Counted from the stretch's first letter, positions 31,384 to 40,320 are shown. The stretch: DNA of 64,000 nucleotides from JABDIY01 sp963803875 (GCA_963803875.1 CAWDOA010000009.1:124001-188000); one strand, 5' to 3'. Notes: generated by a model from the letters alone, not told the origin. Translations and numbers: made by a program.

Positions 31384-31950
31384 GTGGACCAGGAGGGCTA
31401 TACCGACGATCCGGGATGGTTTGTCGACACTCGGTTGGGACGCCTCATCCTGTCGGTTCTGGGGGCGTTGTGTATCTACTTCCTGATCGTCTGGAACCTG
31501 CCCGATAGCGAGATCCGGGATCAGCTTCGCCCCCCGCTGTCACCGGCGGTGAGAACGATCGGGATCGCCCAGGACTGGGGTGTGTTCGCCCCCAATCCGG
31601 TCAGTACCTCATACAGGGTCGAAGCCGACGTGACCATGAAGGATGGGACGGTGCAGCGGTATCAGTTCCCCGACGGTGACCCCTGGGTTGGCGCCTATCG
31701 CGAGTTTCGATGGCGCAAGTTTGAGAGTCGGGTGCGCAAGGACGACAACCGCCGTCGCTGGAAGCCGACAGCGGAGTGGATTCGGCGACAATACGGCGAC
31801 CAGGTGGTGGTCGGAGTTGAATTGGTGCGCCTTTCGCGCGCGATACCCGAGCCGGGGAAAGGCGAGCAGACCGTATGGGAAGAGGAAGAGTTCTTCACCA
31901 TCCGGTTCCCTGACGGACAGGACGTGTCTGAGGAGGAGGCATCGGAATGA
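31384..31950 (+). CDS. Single-pass membrane protein, DUF5819/SdpA-like, partner of HTTM protein
   Basis: 188 residues from GTG 31384. One membrane helix at about 19-41 (LILSVLGALCIYFLIVWNLP), then an extracellular part with AQDWGVFAPNPVSTSYRVE. The W-x-x-F-A-P-x-P signature is shared by DUF5819 proteins and recalls SdpA of the Bacillus SDP toxin system. C-terminal end is acidic. Four-base overlap with the HTTM gene shows an obligate pair. Function unknown. Confidence 0.7.
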   Translation: MDQEGYTDDPGWFVDTRLGRLILSVLGALCIYFLIVWNLPDSEIRDQLRPPLSPAVRTIGIAQDWGVFAPNPVSTSYRVEADVTMKDGTVQRYQFPDGDPWVGAYREFRWRKFESRVRKDDNRRRWKPTAEWIRRQYGDQVVVGVELVRLSRAIPEPGKGEQTVWEEEEFFTIRFPDGQDVSEEEASE

Positions 31951-32888
31951 CCGTTCTCCGTACCCTGGCCAGACGATGGAGCGATTTCTGGTTCGCACCG
32001 AAATCAACGGTGAACATCACCTGGATCCGAATCCTGTTGGGAATCACATCGCTGGTGTGGGGCCTGGCTTTGATTCCCGACTTCAACACCTTCTTCTTCG
32101 CCGATGGACTCTTCGCCGAGCCGACCTACGGCACATACCCGATGGGAATCCTTCAGTGGTTCCGAGCCGACTGGGCCGCCGTGGTCACCCTCTCAGCACT
32201 TCTTCTGGCAGCAACGCTGTTGGTGTTCGGAACGTTGGTCAGGCTTGCTGCACCGGTGCTGTTCTACTCACTGATGTCACTCCAACAAGACATCACGGTC
32301 CTGATGAATGCCAGCGACAACCTCCTTCGCCTGTGGGCTTTCTACTTCGCAGTGTTTGCGGTTCTCACTCCTTCCCGCTATCTGTCGCTGGGTCCACTCG
32401 GGCTCAAGCGGGCCGATGGGAGTCGACGCTGGCCGGTTGGGCCGGCGTGGTTGCTGCGATTGATGCAGTTCCAGCTGACGGCCATCTATGTTGACACCGC
32501 AATCGAGAAATCGACGGGAAGTCGCTGGCACAACGGCACCGCCGCCACCATCGCGTTGGGTCTCGAGGAGTTCCAGCGGTTCTACGTTCCCGACTTTGTC
32601 AGGGAGAACATCGTCATCGGCAACATTGGAACGTGGTTGGCCATCGGTCTCGAGGTCACACTCCCGCTACTCCTTTGGAATCGGCGGACGCGACTGATCG
32701 GGATCGTGCTGGGCGTTGGGATGCACTTCGTGTTCGACTACGCCATGCGTTTGGGATACTTCTTTCCGGGGATGCTGATCGGCTACATCGCTTTCATGCG
32801 TCCCGGGGACGCAAAAGCGATCTTGGCGTTGCCCAGACGGGCGCGACGGTCTGATCGATCTTCGGCTGCGGTCTACAGTTCGACATAG
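31947..32888 (+). CDS. HTTM-domain membrane protein (gamma-carboxylase/SdpB-like)
   Basis: 313 residues with six or more hydrophobic segments. WIRILLGITSLVWGLALIPD at the N-terminus, then the family core QLTAIYVDTAIEKSTGSRW followed by HNGTA. This is the horizontally transferred transmembrane domain also found in vitamin K-dependent gamma-carboxylase and SdpB. Full-length carboxylases are much longer; this protein is only the HTTM part. The paired upstream gene encodes an SdpA/DUF5819-like protein. Confidence 0.85.
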   Translation: MTVLRTLARRWSDFWFAPKSTVNITWIRILLGITSLVWGLALIPDFNTFFFADGLFAEPTYGTYPMGILQWFRADWAAVVTLSALLLAATLLVFGTLVRLAAPVLFYSLMSLQQDITVLMNASDNLLRLWAFYFAVFAVLTPSRYLSLGPLGLKRADGSRRWPVGPAWLLRLMQFQLTAIYVDTAIEKSTGSRWHNGTAATIALGLEEFQRFYVPDFVRENIVIGNIGTWLAIGLEVTLPLLLWNRRTRLIGIVLGVGMHFVFDYAMRLGYFFPGMLIGYIAFMRPGDAKAILALPRRARRSDRSSAAVYSST

Positions 32889-32898
32889 TCTTGAGGAC

Positions 32899-34314
32899 AT
32901 GACCGAACGCGTGTTGGATCACTTCCGCTCGATCGTCGGTGAGCGCGGCGTTCTGGTCGGTGATGACATCACCCCGCTCTTGATCGAACCGCGAAACGTC
33001 TACACAGGCATTGCCGAGGCTGTCGTTCGTCCCGCGTCGACCGAAGAAGTGTCCGAGGTACTTCAGGTCTGCTCCCGCGAGGGCGTTGAAGTCGTGGCCC
33101 AGGGCGGAAATACAGGCCTCTCCGGCGGTGCGACCCCAACGAGCTCCGATCGCCCAGCGATCATTCTGTCCCTCACCCGCATGAATCACATCGAGTCGGT
33201 TGATCCTCATCGGTGGTCGATGACAGTGGAAGCCGGCGCCACGATCCAGGCCGTGCAGGAGGCTGCTGATCACGTGGATCGACTCTTTGCCCCGGACTGG
33301 GGAGCCAGAGGCTCCGCAACGATCGGAGGGGCGATCGCCTGCGACGCAGGAGGGATGAACGTGCTTCGTTATGGCAACATGCGCGAGCAGATCCTCGGTC
33401 TTGAAGTGGTCATGCCCAACGGGCGCATCTGGAATGGTCTCAGGTCGCTCCGAAAGGACTCTTCGGGTTATGACCTCAAACAGCTGTTCATCGGCTCCGA
33501 AGGCACCCTCGGTGTCGTCACCCGAGCAGTGGTGCGACTCTGGCCGGCAACCCCACATTCGGTCACCGCCCTGGCTGCCATCACCGAGGTTTCCCGACTG
33601 TCGGAACTGTTTGCGTTGGCCATGTCGAGTGCGTCCACGTCTCTGACGGCCTTCGAGCTGATCCCCGATGTCGGGTTGGACCGGGTGTGCGAGGTCTTCG
33701 GTGTGCGCCGACCGATCGAAACACGTTCCGAGTTCTACGCGCTCATCAAACTCGAGTCGGTTACACCGGTGGGGAATGCGATGACTGACCTTCTGGAATC
33801 TGCGGAGAACAGCAGGTTGATCTGTGATGCCGTGGTGGCGTCCACGCCCCAGCAGACCGCCCAACTGTGGATGATGAGAGACGAACTCCCGCCTCACAGC
33901 ATCTATCGAGAGACCCAACATGAGGGTTTGAAGATGGACACGGCCGTACCGCTCGACAGAATCGCGGACTATCAACGCGTCGTCGGTTCGATCGCCAGAG
34001 ACCTGGTGCCCGACGCTCTGTGCTACGGGTTCGGGCATGCCGGGGATGGAAACATCCACATGATGATCTTGCCCACCTCCACCGATCAGGTGACATCGTT
34101 CAGAGCGCGCAAGTCAGAGTTGATCAAGCGGATCGATGCCGCCACGATCGAGTTCGGCGGCACGCTCAGCGCCGAACACGGCGTGGGACAGGAGCTGAGG
34201 GATCGTATTCGCCCCCAGAAGCCCGACATCGAGTGGCAGATGATGAGCGAACTGAAGTTGTTGTTCGACCCGAACCGAATCATGAATCCGGGCAAACTTC
34301 TGCCTCACACCTGA
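32899..34314 (+). CDS. FAD-linked oxidase (GlcD/D-2-hydroxyacid dehydrogenase family)
   Basis: 471 residues, VAO-type flavoprotein. FAD-binding motifs: AQGGNTGLSGGATP, PDWGARGSATIGGAIACDAGG (read in parts) and FIGSEGTLGVVT. C-terminal cap has GFGHAGDGNIHM with metal-binding His and SAEHGVG, then FDPNRIMNPGK. Candidate substrates are D-lactate, D-2-hydroxyglutarate or glycolate. It faces the next gene tail to tail with a five-base gap. Confidence 0.9.
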   Translation: MTERVLDHFRSIVGERGVLVGDDITPLLIEPRNVYTGIAEAVVRPASTEEVSEVLQVCSREGVEVVAQGGNTGLSGGATPTSSDRPAIILSLTRMNHIESVDPHRWSMTVEAGATIQAVQEAADHVDRLFAPDWGARGSATIGGAIACDAGGMNVLRYGNMREQILGLEVVMPNGRIWNGLRSLRKDSSGYDLKQLFIGSEGTLGVVTRAVVRLWPATPHSVTALAAITEVSRLSELFALAMSSASTSLTAFELIPDVGLDRVCEVFGVRRPIETRSEFYALIKLESVTPVGNAMTDLLESAENSRLICDAVVASTPQQTAQLWMMRDELPPHSIYRETQHEGLKMDTAVPLDRIADYQRVVGSIARDLVPDALCYGFGHAGDGNIHMMILPTSTDQVTSFRARKSELIKRIDAATIEFGGTLSAEHGVGQELRDRIRPQKPDIEWQMMSELKLLFDPNRIMNPGKLLPHT

Positions 34315-34319
34315 TCCGT

Positions 34320-35255
34320 CTATGGGTTCAGTATGACTTTGCCGAACTTGCCGCCGGCTTTGAAACGTGCGTAGGCCGCCTCAACCTCATCGAGAGTGAA
34401 ACGGTCAGCGACCGGGATGCGGATTGTTCCGTCGTCCAGAGAGGGCAGAACGTGACGTTCGATCCGACGAGCAACGATTGCCCGCTGGGCGAGCGGCCGA
34501 GCTCGCAGGGTTGACGCGTAGAGTTTGGCCCGTTTGCCCATGAGGTGCACCAGGTTGATTTCCACCTTCGAACCGGCACCGACGCCGATCACCGAGATCC
34601 GGCCCTCGACCGCCAGGGCTCGGATATTGCCCGGCCAGTTTGGGGCTCCGACCAATTCGAGAATCACATCGAAGAGTCCGGCGTGAGCGAGGTCAGCGGG
34701 ATCGATGACATCGGCCCCCAGGGCAGCCACTTCCGATCGCAGTTCCTTGTTTCGGACCGTAGCCGTGACCCGTGCGCCGGCAGCGGCTGCGAGCTGGACC
34801 GCCGCCGTGCCCACGCCGCCGGCGGCGCCGTGTATACAAACCCGTTCGCCCATCTCGAGCCCAGCCTGGGTGAAGAGGGCGTCGTGGGCGGTGGCGATCA
34901 CTTCGGGAACCCCACCCATCACCGATAGGTCATGGACCGAGGCAACCGGTATTGCCAAGCTCTCATCGACCGCGCAGATCTGGGCTTGACCACCGCCGGA
35001 AACAACGGCCATGACTGTGTCGCCTACATCGAAGCGCTGGCAGTCGTTGCCTCTGGCAACCACTGTTCCGGCGACTTCGAGACCGGGTGTGTCCGGCGCA
35101 CCGATCGGCGGCGGATAGTTCCCGGTTGCCTGCAACATGTCGGCACCGTTGAGCCCACAGCTGGCAACTTCGACGAGCAGCTCTGACGGCTTGGGAACGG
35201 GGTCATCCAGCTCAACCACAACGGGAACCGAGTCGACGAAACTGACTGCTCTCAT
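34320..35255 (-). CDS. NADPH:quinone oxidoreductase family protein (zinc-less MDR)
   Basis: 311 residues. Motifs: ELLVEVASCGLNGADMLQ, GLEVAGTVV and the nucleotide loop IHGAAGGVGTAAVQLA. End GKVILNP is typical for the QOR/PIG3 subgroup. Reduces quinones or enones with NADPH. Convergent to the flavoprotein gene; upstream is a TetR gene in the same direction, which may regulate it. Confidence 0.88.
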   Translation of the reverse strand: MRAVSFVDSVPVVVELDDPVPKPSELLVEVASCGLNGADMLQATGNYPPPIGAPDTPGLEVAGTVVARGNDCQRFDVGDTVMAVVSGGGQAQICAVDESLAIPVASVHDLSVMGGVPEVIATAHDALFTQAGLEMGERVCIHGAAGGVGTAAVQLAAAAGARVTATVRNKELRSEVAALGADVIDPADLAHAGLFDVILELVGAPNWPGNIRALAVEGRISVIGVGAGSKVEINLVHLMGKRAKLYASTLRARPLAQRAIVARRIERHVLPSLDDGTIRIPVADRFTLDEVEAAYARFKAGGKFGKVILNP

Positions 35256-35305
35256 CTTGGGATCGTAGCGAACCGAGTGCGGGTGCGTCGGGTGCCTCGA
35301 CTATC

Positions 35306-35347
35306 GCTTCGACTATGAGGCTTCGACTATGAGGCTTCGACTATGAG
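35306..35347. repeat. Three perfect 14-bp tandem repeats
   Basis: GCTTCGACTATGAG is repeated at 35306-35319, 35320-35333 and 35334-35347 without mismatch, preceded by a partial copy (CTCGACTAT near 35297). The third unit contains the stop codon of the TetR gene. It may reflect slippage. Each unit contains a CTATGAG/CTCATAG segment but no strong hairpin. Confidence 0.9.
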
Positions 35348-35865
35348 TATGTGTCGACAGCGGCATGGAGCATGTCGCGGCGTACTCCTGCGGCGGCGAG
35401 GGCAACGAGTCCGTACCGAATCGCAAGCGCCAGAGTGCCACGATCGACGTCTCCTCCGCTCGAAGGAGAGTCGATCATTGCGTTCCACTGACGCTCCAGG
35501 GCTGCGCTGACCAAATCACGCGCCGGCCCCGGGAGGTCGGCTAGTTCGGCGCAACTCCGAGCGAGCAGACACGGTGCGAGCACATCGCCGGTATCCAGGC
35601 TTTCGATCGAGAGTCGTAGCTGAGTACCGGTCGGCTCGCCCTCGCCAACGGGGCACATGTGCTCCAGGTACCGTTCGAGCGCCGCCACGAACAGGCCGTC
35701 CTTGTCACCGAATCGGTTGTACAACGAGCTGCGGGAACGACCGGTGACGTCGACGAGTCGTTGCACGGATGTGCCGACAAACCCATGGGTGCGGAACTCG
35801 AGGATTGCGGCGTCGAGGATGGCGTCGGCAGCGGCTCCGCTGGAACGATCGGTCTCGGAGGCCAT
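35341..35865 (-). CDS. TetR/AcrR family transcriptional regulator
   Basis: 174 residues. Helix-turn-helix at about 30-55 (TSVQRLVDVTGRSRSSLYNRF followed by DKDGLFVAALE, read in parts). C-terminal ligand domain resembles the TetR_C group with CLLARSCAELA. Likely repressor of itself and perhaps of the quinone reductase gene downstream. No operator could be assigned. Confidence 0.88.
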   Translation of the reverse strand: MASETDRSSGAAADAILDAAILEFRTHGFVGTSVQRLVDVTGRSRSSLYNRFGDKDGLFVAALERYLEHMCPVGEGEPTGTQLRLSIESLDTGDVLAPCLLARSCAELADLPGPARDLVSAALERQWNAMIDSPSSGGDVDRGTLALAIRYGLVALAAAGVRRDMLHAAVDTYS

Positions 35866-35938
35866 ACTGTCCCTTCGACAGGACGTAGCCCCTCATGAGC
35901 CATGTTGATCAGATAGGCCGCGGGGCCTACCGAGGCAA

Positions 35939-36163
35939 TCAGTCGTCTTTCAACGCAACCGCATTGGGAGTGACGTTCATCTTCGGTTCGAATTCCGGCG
36001 CGGCGGCATCCATGTCGCGGACGCCGGTAATGGTTGCTTGCAGCTGGGCAGAACATTCAGCACAGGGTCCATACAGCCTGGCCGAGACACGAACACCGCA
36101 CCGGGGACACTCGAACTCGACGTCGGCAGGGGTTGTGGTCAGATCGAGCTCGGCGTCACGCAC
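35939..36163 (-). CDS. Small zinc-ribbon protein, conserved actinobacterial hypothetical
   Basis: 74 residues from GTG 36163. CPRCG at about 19-23 and CAEC at 34-37 make a four-Cys zinc ribbon. The end EPKMNVTPNAVALKDD looks like a conserved signature, seen in uncharacterised actinobacterial proteins as recalled. No function known. Alone between TetR and MFS genes on the same strand. Confidence 0.7.
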   Translation of the reverse strand: MRDAELDLTTTPADVEFECPRCGVRVSARLYGPCAECSAQLQATITGVRDMDAAAPEFEPKMNVTPNAVALKDD

Positions 36164-36202
36164 ACCTGCATTCTACGCGGCGCGGTCCGGCAGAATATGG
36201 AC

Positions 36203-37459
36203 CTAGCGCCGGACCAGGTGTTGCTCGGTCACCGATCCGTCCTGGCCCGTCGACGCCGAATGGCTCGACCTCGCTTCGAATGCACCGTAGGTGGCGACAG
36301 CTCCGGAGGCGATCGTTCCCATGATGACCAGAGTCGGGCGAAGTCCGATCCGCTCCGCCAGAACACCAAGGGGCAACGCCGTCATGCCGAATCCGGCGAA
36401 ACCCAACTGCATGATGGATTGAACCCGGCCCTGGAACTCGTCGTCGGCGTTTTGGAGTGCGAGCGTGTTCGACAACGTCTGGAACGTTGTGGTTCCGGCG
36501 CCGGCAAGGACCGCAATGATCAGGGCAAGTCCGAAGACCGGAGCAACTCCCATAGCGATGACCATGAGCCCGAAAGAGACTCCGGCGACGGTCATGATGT
36601 TCTTTGCCCGATGGGAGTCGGCGAGTCCTGCAACCCAGAAACCGGCTGCGAGCGCACCGACCGACGATGCTGAAGTGAATATGCCAACCTCGGTTTCTGT
36701 GAGGCCGAACTCGCCTTCGATGAGCGCCGGTACGAAGCTCACGTAGCTGAATGCAAACATCAGAACCGCAAATGTGGCGAGCACGATGTTTCGAATGGCC
36801 GGAACGGCTCGAACGTATCGAACGCCGTCGGCGATGTCGGCAAACGGTCGAGCCTTCCCGGAAAGCGCGGCTGGGGGATTGGGCAGTGCGAGGGTGAGCA
36901 TCAGGCTGAAGACCGACAGTCCGGCGGCCACGATGTACGCGCCGCCGATCCCGAAGACAGCCCATCCCGCCAAGGCACCGGCAAAGCTCGGGGCAAAGAC
37001 GCGAGATCCGTTCATGGCCAATGATTGGAGACTTATAGCGTTGCCAAGATTGGCTCGGCCTACGAGGTCGCTGGCCATTGCAACCCGCGCCGGGCCGAAG
37101 AAGCCGAAAGCGGTACCTTGTGCTATCCCGGCGCCGAGCAGCATCCAGAACTCCACGCGGCCGGTGAGGACAGCGAGGCCCATCAGCGCTGCCGAAGTGA
37201 CCAGAATCGTCTGGCTCACGAGCATCACACCGCGCTTGGGAAGGCGATCCGTCGCAACCCCTCCGAGCGGGGTCGAGACCAGAAGGGCGATACCGAACAC
37301 GAAATAGACCAGTCCCAGTGCGTCTTTCCGGCCGGTCAGGTCCCATGCAAGAATGCCGCGCAGAAAGAACTGCATTTGGACGCCCATGAAACTGAACACC
37401 CCGCCGAGCCACAGCGTTCGGAAGTTGCGCTGCTGAAGAGAGGCGAAGCGATCCGACAT
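36203..37459 (-). CDS. Major facilitator superfamily transporter
   Basis: 418 residues with about 12 hydrophobic segments. TLWLGGVFSFMG at the start and GGVATDRLPKRGVM, the MFS loop 2-3 motif. It resembles the MFS_3 (enterobactin exporter/DHA3) group. Substrate unknown. An equal-length ORF in the next frame is a shadow. Confidence 0.9.
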   Translation of the reverse strand: MSDRFASLQQRNFRTLWLGGVFSFMGVQMQFFLRGILAWDLTGRKDALGLVYFVFGIALLVSTPLGGVATDRLPKRGVMLVSQTILVTSAALMGLAVLTGRVEFWMLLGAGIAQGTAFGFFGPARVAMASDLVGRANLGNAISLQSLAMNGSRVFAPSFAGALAGWAVFGIGGAYIVAAGLSVFSLMLTLALPNPPAALSGKARPFADIADGVRYVRAVPAIRNIVLATFAVLMFAFSYVSFVPALIEGEFGLTETEVGIFTSASSVGALAAGFWVAGLADSHRAKNIMTVAGVSFGLMVIAMGVAPVFGLALIIAVLAGAGTTTFQTLSNTLALQNADDEFQGRVQSIMQLGFAGFGMTALPLGVLAERIGLRPTLVIMGTIASGAVATYGAFEARSSHSASTGQDGSVTEQHLVRR

Positions 37460-37542
37460 AACCGCACCACGCTAACGCTCGTCTCCGGGTTGGGGCGACT
37501 CACTACCGTGGCGATCCGTCACACCTCGATCGGGCGACGAGC

Positions 37543-38433
37543 TCAGCTCGTTGAGCTGATCACCTCTGAGATTGTTCGTTGACCGAGCTCGAAGTAGTGC
37601 GGACGATCAGCACTGTTGTTCAGCAACATGGCGGCAAACGACACCGCCCATCCTCTGGCACGTTTCCACGTGTCCTGATCGTGGGGCAGAACGGATCGGA
37701 CGGCATCGCGACCGGTCTGGTCGAGCACCATCCAACAACCGACGAGATCTGATGCGGGGTCACCCGAGGTGATGTCACCCCAATCGATCACGGAAACAAT
37801 CTGCCCGTCGTCAACCACCAGATTTCCCGCATGCGGGTCCCCATGGAGCCATAGGGGCGCACCGTCATAGGGCGGAGCGGCCAGAGCTTCACTCCAAATG
37901 GCCAGGGCGGAATCGGGCACAAGCCCGTTGGTTCGCAGCGATTGAAGCGCATGACCATCACGATCGGCTCGTTCTGCCAGAGGGATCCCTCGAAACCGGT
38001 TCTCCGGTGCGTTCGCCGGCGCAGGCGTGTGAAGCGCAGCGAAGAACCGGCCCAGCCGAATCCCTTCGGCTTCGGTATCCGACAGCGACGCGCCGATGGC
38101 GTCGGTTCCTGCAACCCACCGCACGACGCTCCATGGCCAGGGGAACAGCGCTGAGGGGCGTCCAAACCGAACCGGTACCGGGATGGGGAGCGGGAGAGCC
38201 GGAGCGATCCGTGGAAGCCATTCCTGTTCGTGCTCGATCAGCTGAACAGCCAGCTTGCGGCGGGGGAGACGCACGATCAGCTCGTGCCCGAGCCGAAACT
38301 GGGAATTGTCCCAGCCTTCGGCCAGGAAGCTGACTTCGAGCTCGGCCAGGTCGGGATGTTGTTGGGTGAGCAACGAGCGGATCATCGCCGCAGAGATTTC
38401 GATCTCGGCCGCCGGCGAATCCTGAGTCGTCAC
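37543..38433 (-). CDS. Aminoglycoside phosphotransferase-family kinase
   Basis: 296 residues from GTG 38433. Kinase-like motifs: LRLGHELIVRLPRR with the ATP Lys/Arg, WLHGDPHAGNLVV as catalytic loop and VIDWGDITSGDP with the metal Asp. Such soil-bacterial homologues phosphorylate antibiotics or small hydroxylated metabolites; resistance should not be assumed. Confidence 0.87.
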   Translation of the reverse strand: MTTQDSPAAEIEISAAMIRSLLTQQHPDLAELEVSFLAEGWDNSQFRLGHELIVRLPRRKLAVQLIEHEQEWLPRIAPALPLPIPVPVRFGRPSALFPWPWSVVRWVAGTDAIGASLSDTEAEGIRLGRFFAALHTPAPANAPENRFRGIPLAERADRDGHALQSLRTNGLVPDSALAIWSEALAAPPYDGAPLWLHGDPHAGNLVVDDGQIVSVIDWGDITSGDPASDLVGCWMVLDQTGRDAVRSVLPHDQDTWKRARGWAVSFAAMLLNNSADRPHYFELGQRTISEVISSTS

Positions 38434-38496
38434 GCGTCCATTCTAGGTACGGCTCCCAAACCGCTTGGACGTCGTCTGATCGGAGTCGAGTCCGTC

Positions 38497-38528
38497 GGAT
38501 TTGCATGAATCTGGATTTGCAGGAATCG
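38497..38528. repeat. Two 16-bp direct repeats before the DUF2889 gene
   Basis: GGATTTGCATGAATCT and GGATTTGCAGGAATCG lie back to back (14 of 16 identical), 13 bases before ATG 38542 and within the divergent gap to the APH-family gene. Could be an operator or a local duplication. Confidence 0.6.
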
Positions 38529-38541
38529 GGTTGCGATCCGC

Positions 38542-39195
38542 ATGCTGTACGCCGTGACCCGACTACCTCCCGAACCAGTAGCACCTCTTCTGCACACGCG
38601 CACCTACACCGTGAGATCGTTCTATGAACCGACGGGGCAAATGCGTCTGCGGGGAGCAATCCTGGACGAGAAGCCCGAACGCCTCTTCTTTCCCGAGGAT
38701 GACGAACCGCTGGCGATCCACGAAATGGTTGTCGACCTGTTCTTGGAAGTTCCGAACTTGAGGATCACCGATGTCGATGTGGTGATGGAAGTGACTCCCC
38801 ATCTTCATTGCACGAAGATCGAGGGGAGCTATGACCAGCTGGTCGGTCTTTCCATCGGACGCGGTTTCACTCGTCAGCTCACCGAACGTTTCAGTGGTGT
38901 CAACGGCTGCACCCATATCGGTGCTTTGCTCCGGGCGATGGCACCGGTGGCTGTGCAGAGTATGTGGAGTTTGCACCACATCGATCCGGAGAACTCATCG
39001 GTCAATCTGGTTGCGGAGGACGAGAAGGCTCGTCGGGAAGCGATGGTCTTCAATCTGAACAGCTGCCACGTATGGGACGAGAACAGCGCTCTGGCTCAGA
39101 CTGCGCTGCGGGGAGAATCGATCGGTATCCCGGTGTGGGCCGAGCGCCGTCTGGAGAAGTTGGGACGACCGGTCGAGGACTGGTCGGGGTTCTAG
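38542..39195 (+). CDS. DUF2889 family protein
   Basis: 217 residues, no membrane segment. FPNLRITDVDVVMEV-type stretch (here VPNLRITDVDVVMEV), GCTHIGALLRAMAPVAVQ with a conserved His, and NSCHVW. These match the DUF2889 pattern, in which Cys/His residues suggest metal binding; function unknown. Its 3' end overlaps the opposite proline-racemase-like gene by four bases. Confidence 0.8.
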   Translation: MLYAVTRLPPEPVAPLLHTRTYTVRSFYEPTGQMRLRGAILDEKPERLFFPEDDEPLAIHEMVVDLFLEVPNLRITDVDVVMEVTPHLHCTKIEGSYDQLVGLSIGRGFTRQLTERFSGVNGCTHIGALLRAMAPVAVQSMWSLHHIDPENSSVNLVAEDEKARREAMVFNLNSCHVWDENSALAQTALRGESIGIPVWAERRLEKLGRPVEDWSGF

Positions 39196-40238
39196 TCCGA
39201 GGGCGCCATCGGCCAGGTGTCAGCTACCCGGTAACCGAGCGGCCAGGGATCCGATGGGTCCAACTGGAACGTCGTCGTGCCTGTCCTCCAGGCTCGACCG
39301 GTAATGCGAGGCACGATCGCTGATCTGCCATCCACCTCGGTGTCAGCCGCGATCGTGCCGAAGAACGTGCTGCCGATCACGCTTCGCATGCGCAGTGTGT
39401 CGCCAACAGCCATGGTTCCTTGCGCTCTCAGCAACGCCATTCGCGCCGAAACCCCTGTACCGGTCGGGGACCGATCGAGCTTGCCCGGTTCGACGACGAC
39501 CGTGTTGATCATCTCCAGCACACCATCGTCGGCGAGTGTCGCTGGCTCGGCGATTTGGCAGAACGAAAAATGATCCCAGGGAGCAGAAGGGTGGTTGAAC
39601 TGCAGCTGGCGGTTGGCAGCCCTGGTGATGGCGGAGCCGGTGTCGGCGAGCTGTCGTGCCCTCGCCGGCTCGATCGGAATTCCGAGATCGGCGGCATCGA
39701 CCATGACGAAGCTGTCCCCGCCGAACGCGGTGTCGACCCGAAGGCTGCCGATTCCCTCGACGTCGAGAGAAGCGTCACGTTCGCTCACGAACGAAGGCAC
39801 GTTCTCGATTGTCACCTCGATGACCTTGCCGTTCTCGCACCGTGCGATGGCGGTGACGAGGCCTGCTGGCGCCTCCAACACAACAGTGGTTGTCGGCTCG
39901 ACCATCGGAATGATGCCCGTCTCCAGGACAACGGTTGCGACGCACATGGAGTTGGATCCCGACATCAGCGGGGTGTCCTCGGGTTCCATGATGACGAAAC
40001 CGATGTCGGCATCGGGATGGATCGGAGGGACGAGCAGGTTGGCGTGGCGAAACACCCCGCCGCGAGGTTCGTTCAGAACATATCTGCGCAGGGTTTGGTC
40101 CTGCTGAATCCAGGCCGCCTGCTGGGCGATGGTCGTTCCCGGCGGTGGCGCTACGCCACCAACGATGACGTCACCTACCTCGCCCTCGGCATGACAGTTC
40201 ACAATGTGAATCGGTCCGTCGAACCGTGGCGAGGCCAT
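39192..40238 (-). CDS. Proline racemase superfamily protein with Ser/Thr at both catalytic Cys positions
   Basis: 348 residues, diaminopimelate-epimerase-like fold. IVNCHAEGEVGDVI at the start. The first catalytic motif reads MSGSNSMC where racemases have MCGH; the second reads DRSPTGTGVSARMA where racemases have SPCGTG. Cys/Cys members racemise or epimerise, Cys/Thr members dehydrate 3-hydroxyproline. A Ser/Thr pair does not fit a two-base racemase, so a dehydratase or another activity is more likely. No hydroxyproline catabolic genes lie next to it. Confidence 0.85.
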   Translation of the reverse strand: MASPRFDGPIHIVNCHAEGEVGDVIVGGVAPPPGTTIAQQAAWIQQDQTLRRYVLNEPRGGVFRHANLLVPPIHPDADIGFVIMEPEDTPLMSGSNSMCVATVVLETGIIPMVEPTTTVVLEAPAGLVTAIARCENGKVIEVTIENVPSFVSERDASLDVEGIGSLRVDTAFGGDSFVMVDAADLGIPIEPARARQLADTGSAITRAANRQLQFNHPSAPWDHFSFCQIAEPATLADDGVLEMINTVVVEPGKLDRSPTGTGVSARMALLRAQGTMAVGDTLRMRSVIGSTFFGTIAADTEVDGRSAIVPRITGRAWRTGTTTFQLDPSDPWPLGYRVADTWPMAPSD

Positions 40239-40320
40239 GGCCCCGTTCTACCTCCTGAAGCCGAGTCTCAGGCCTCGCAGAGCATTTTGACCGGACCGGT
40301 GTTCCCGCTACGTTCATCCA

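Noticed and set aside
35306..35347. Short CRISPR-like array
   Set aside because: Units of 14 bp are directly adjacent with no spacers and there are no cas genes.
36156..37412. ORF as long as the MFS gene in a neighbouring frame
   Set aside because: Composition is Arg/Ser/Pro-rich without membrane segments, while the other frame gives a normal 12-helix MFS transporter.
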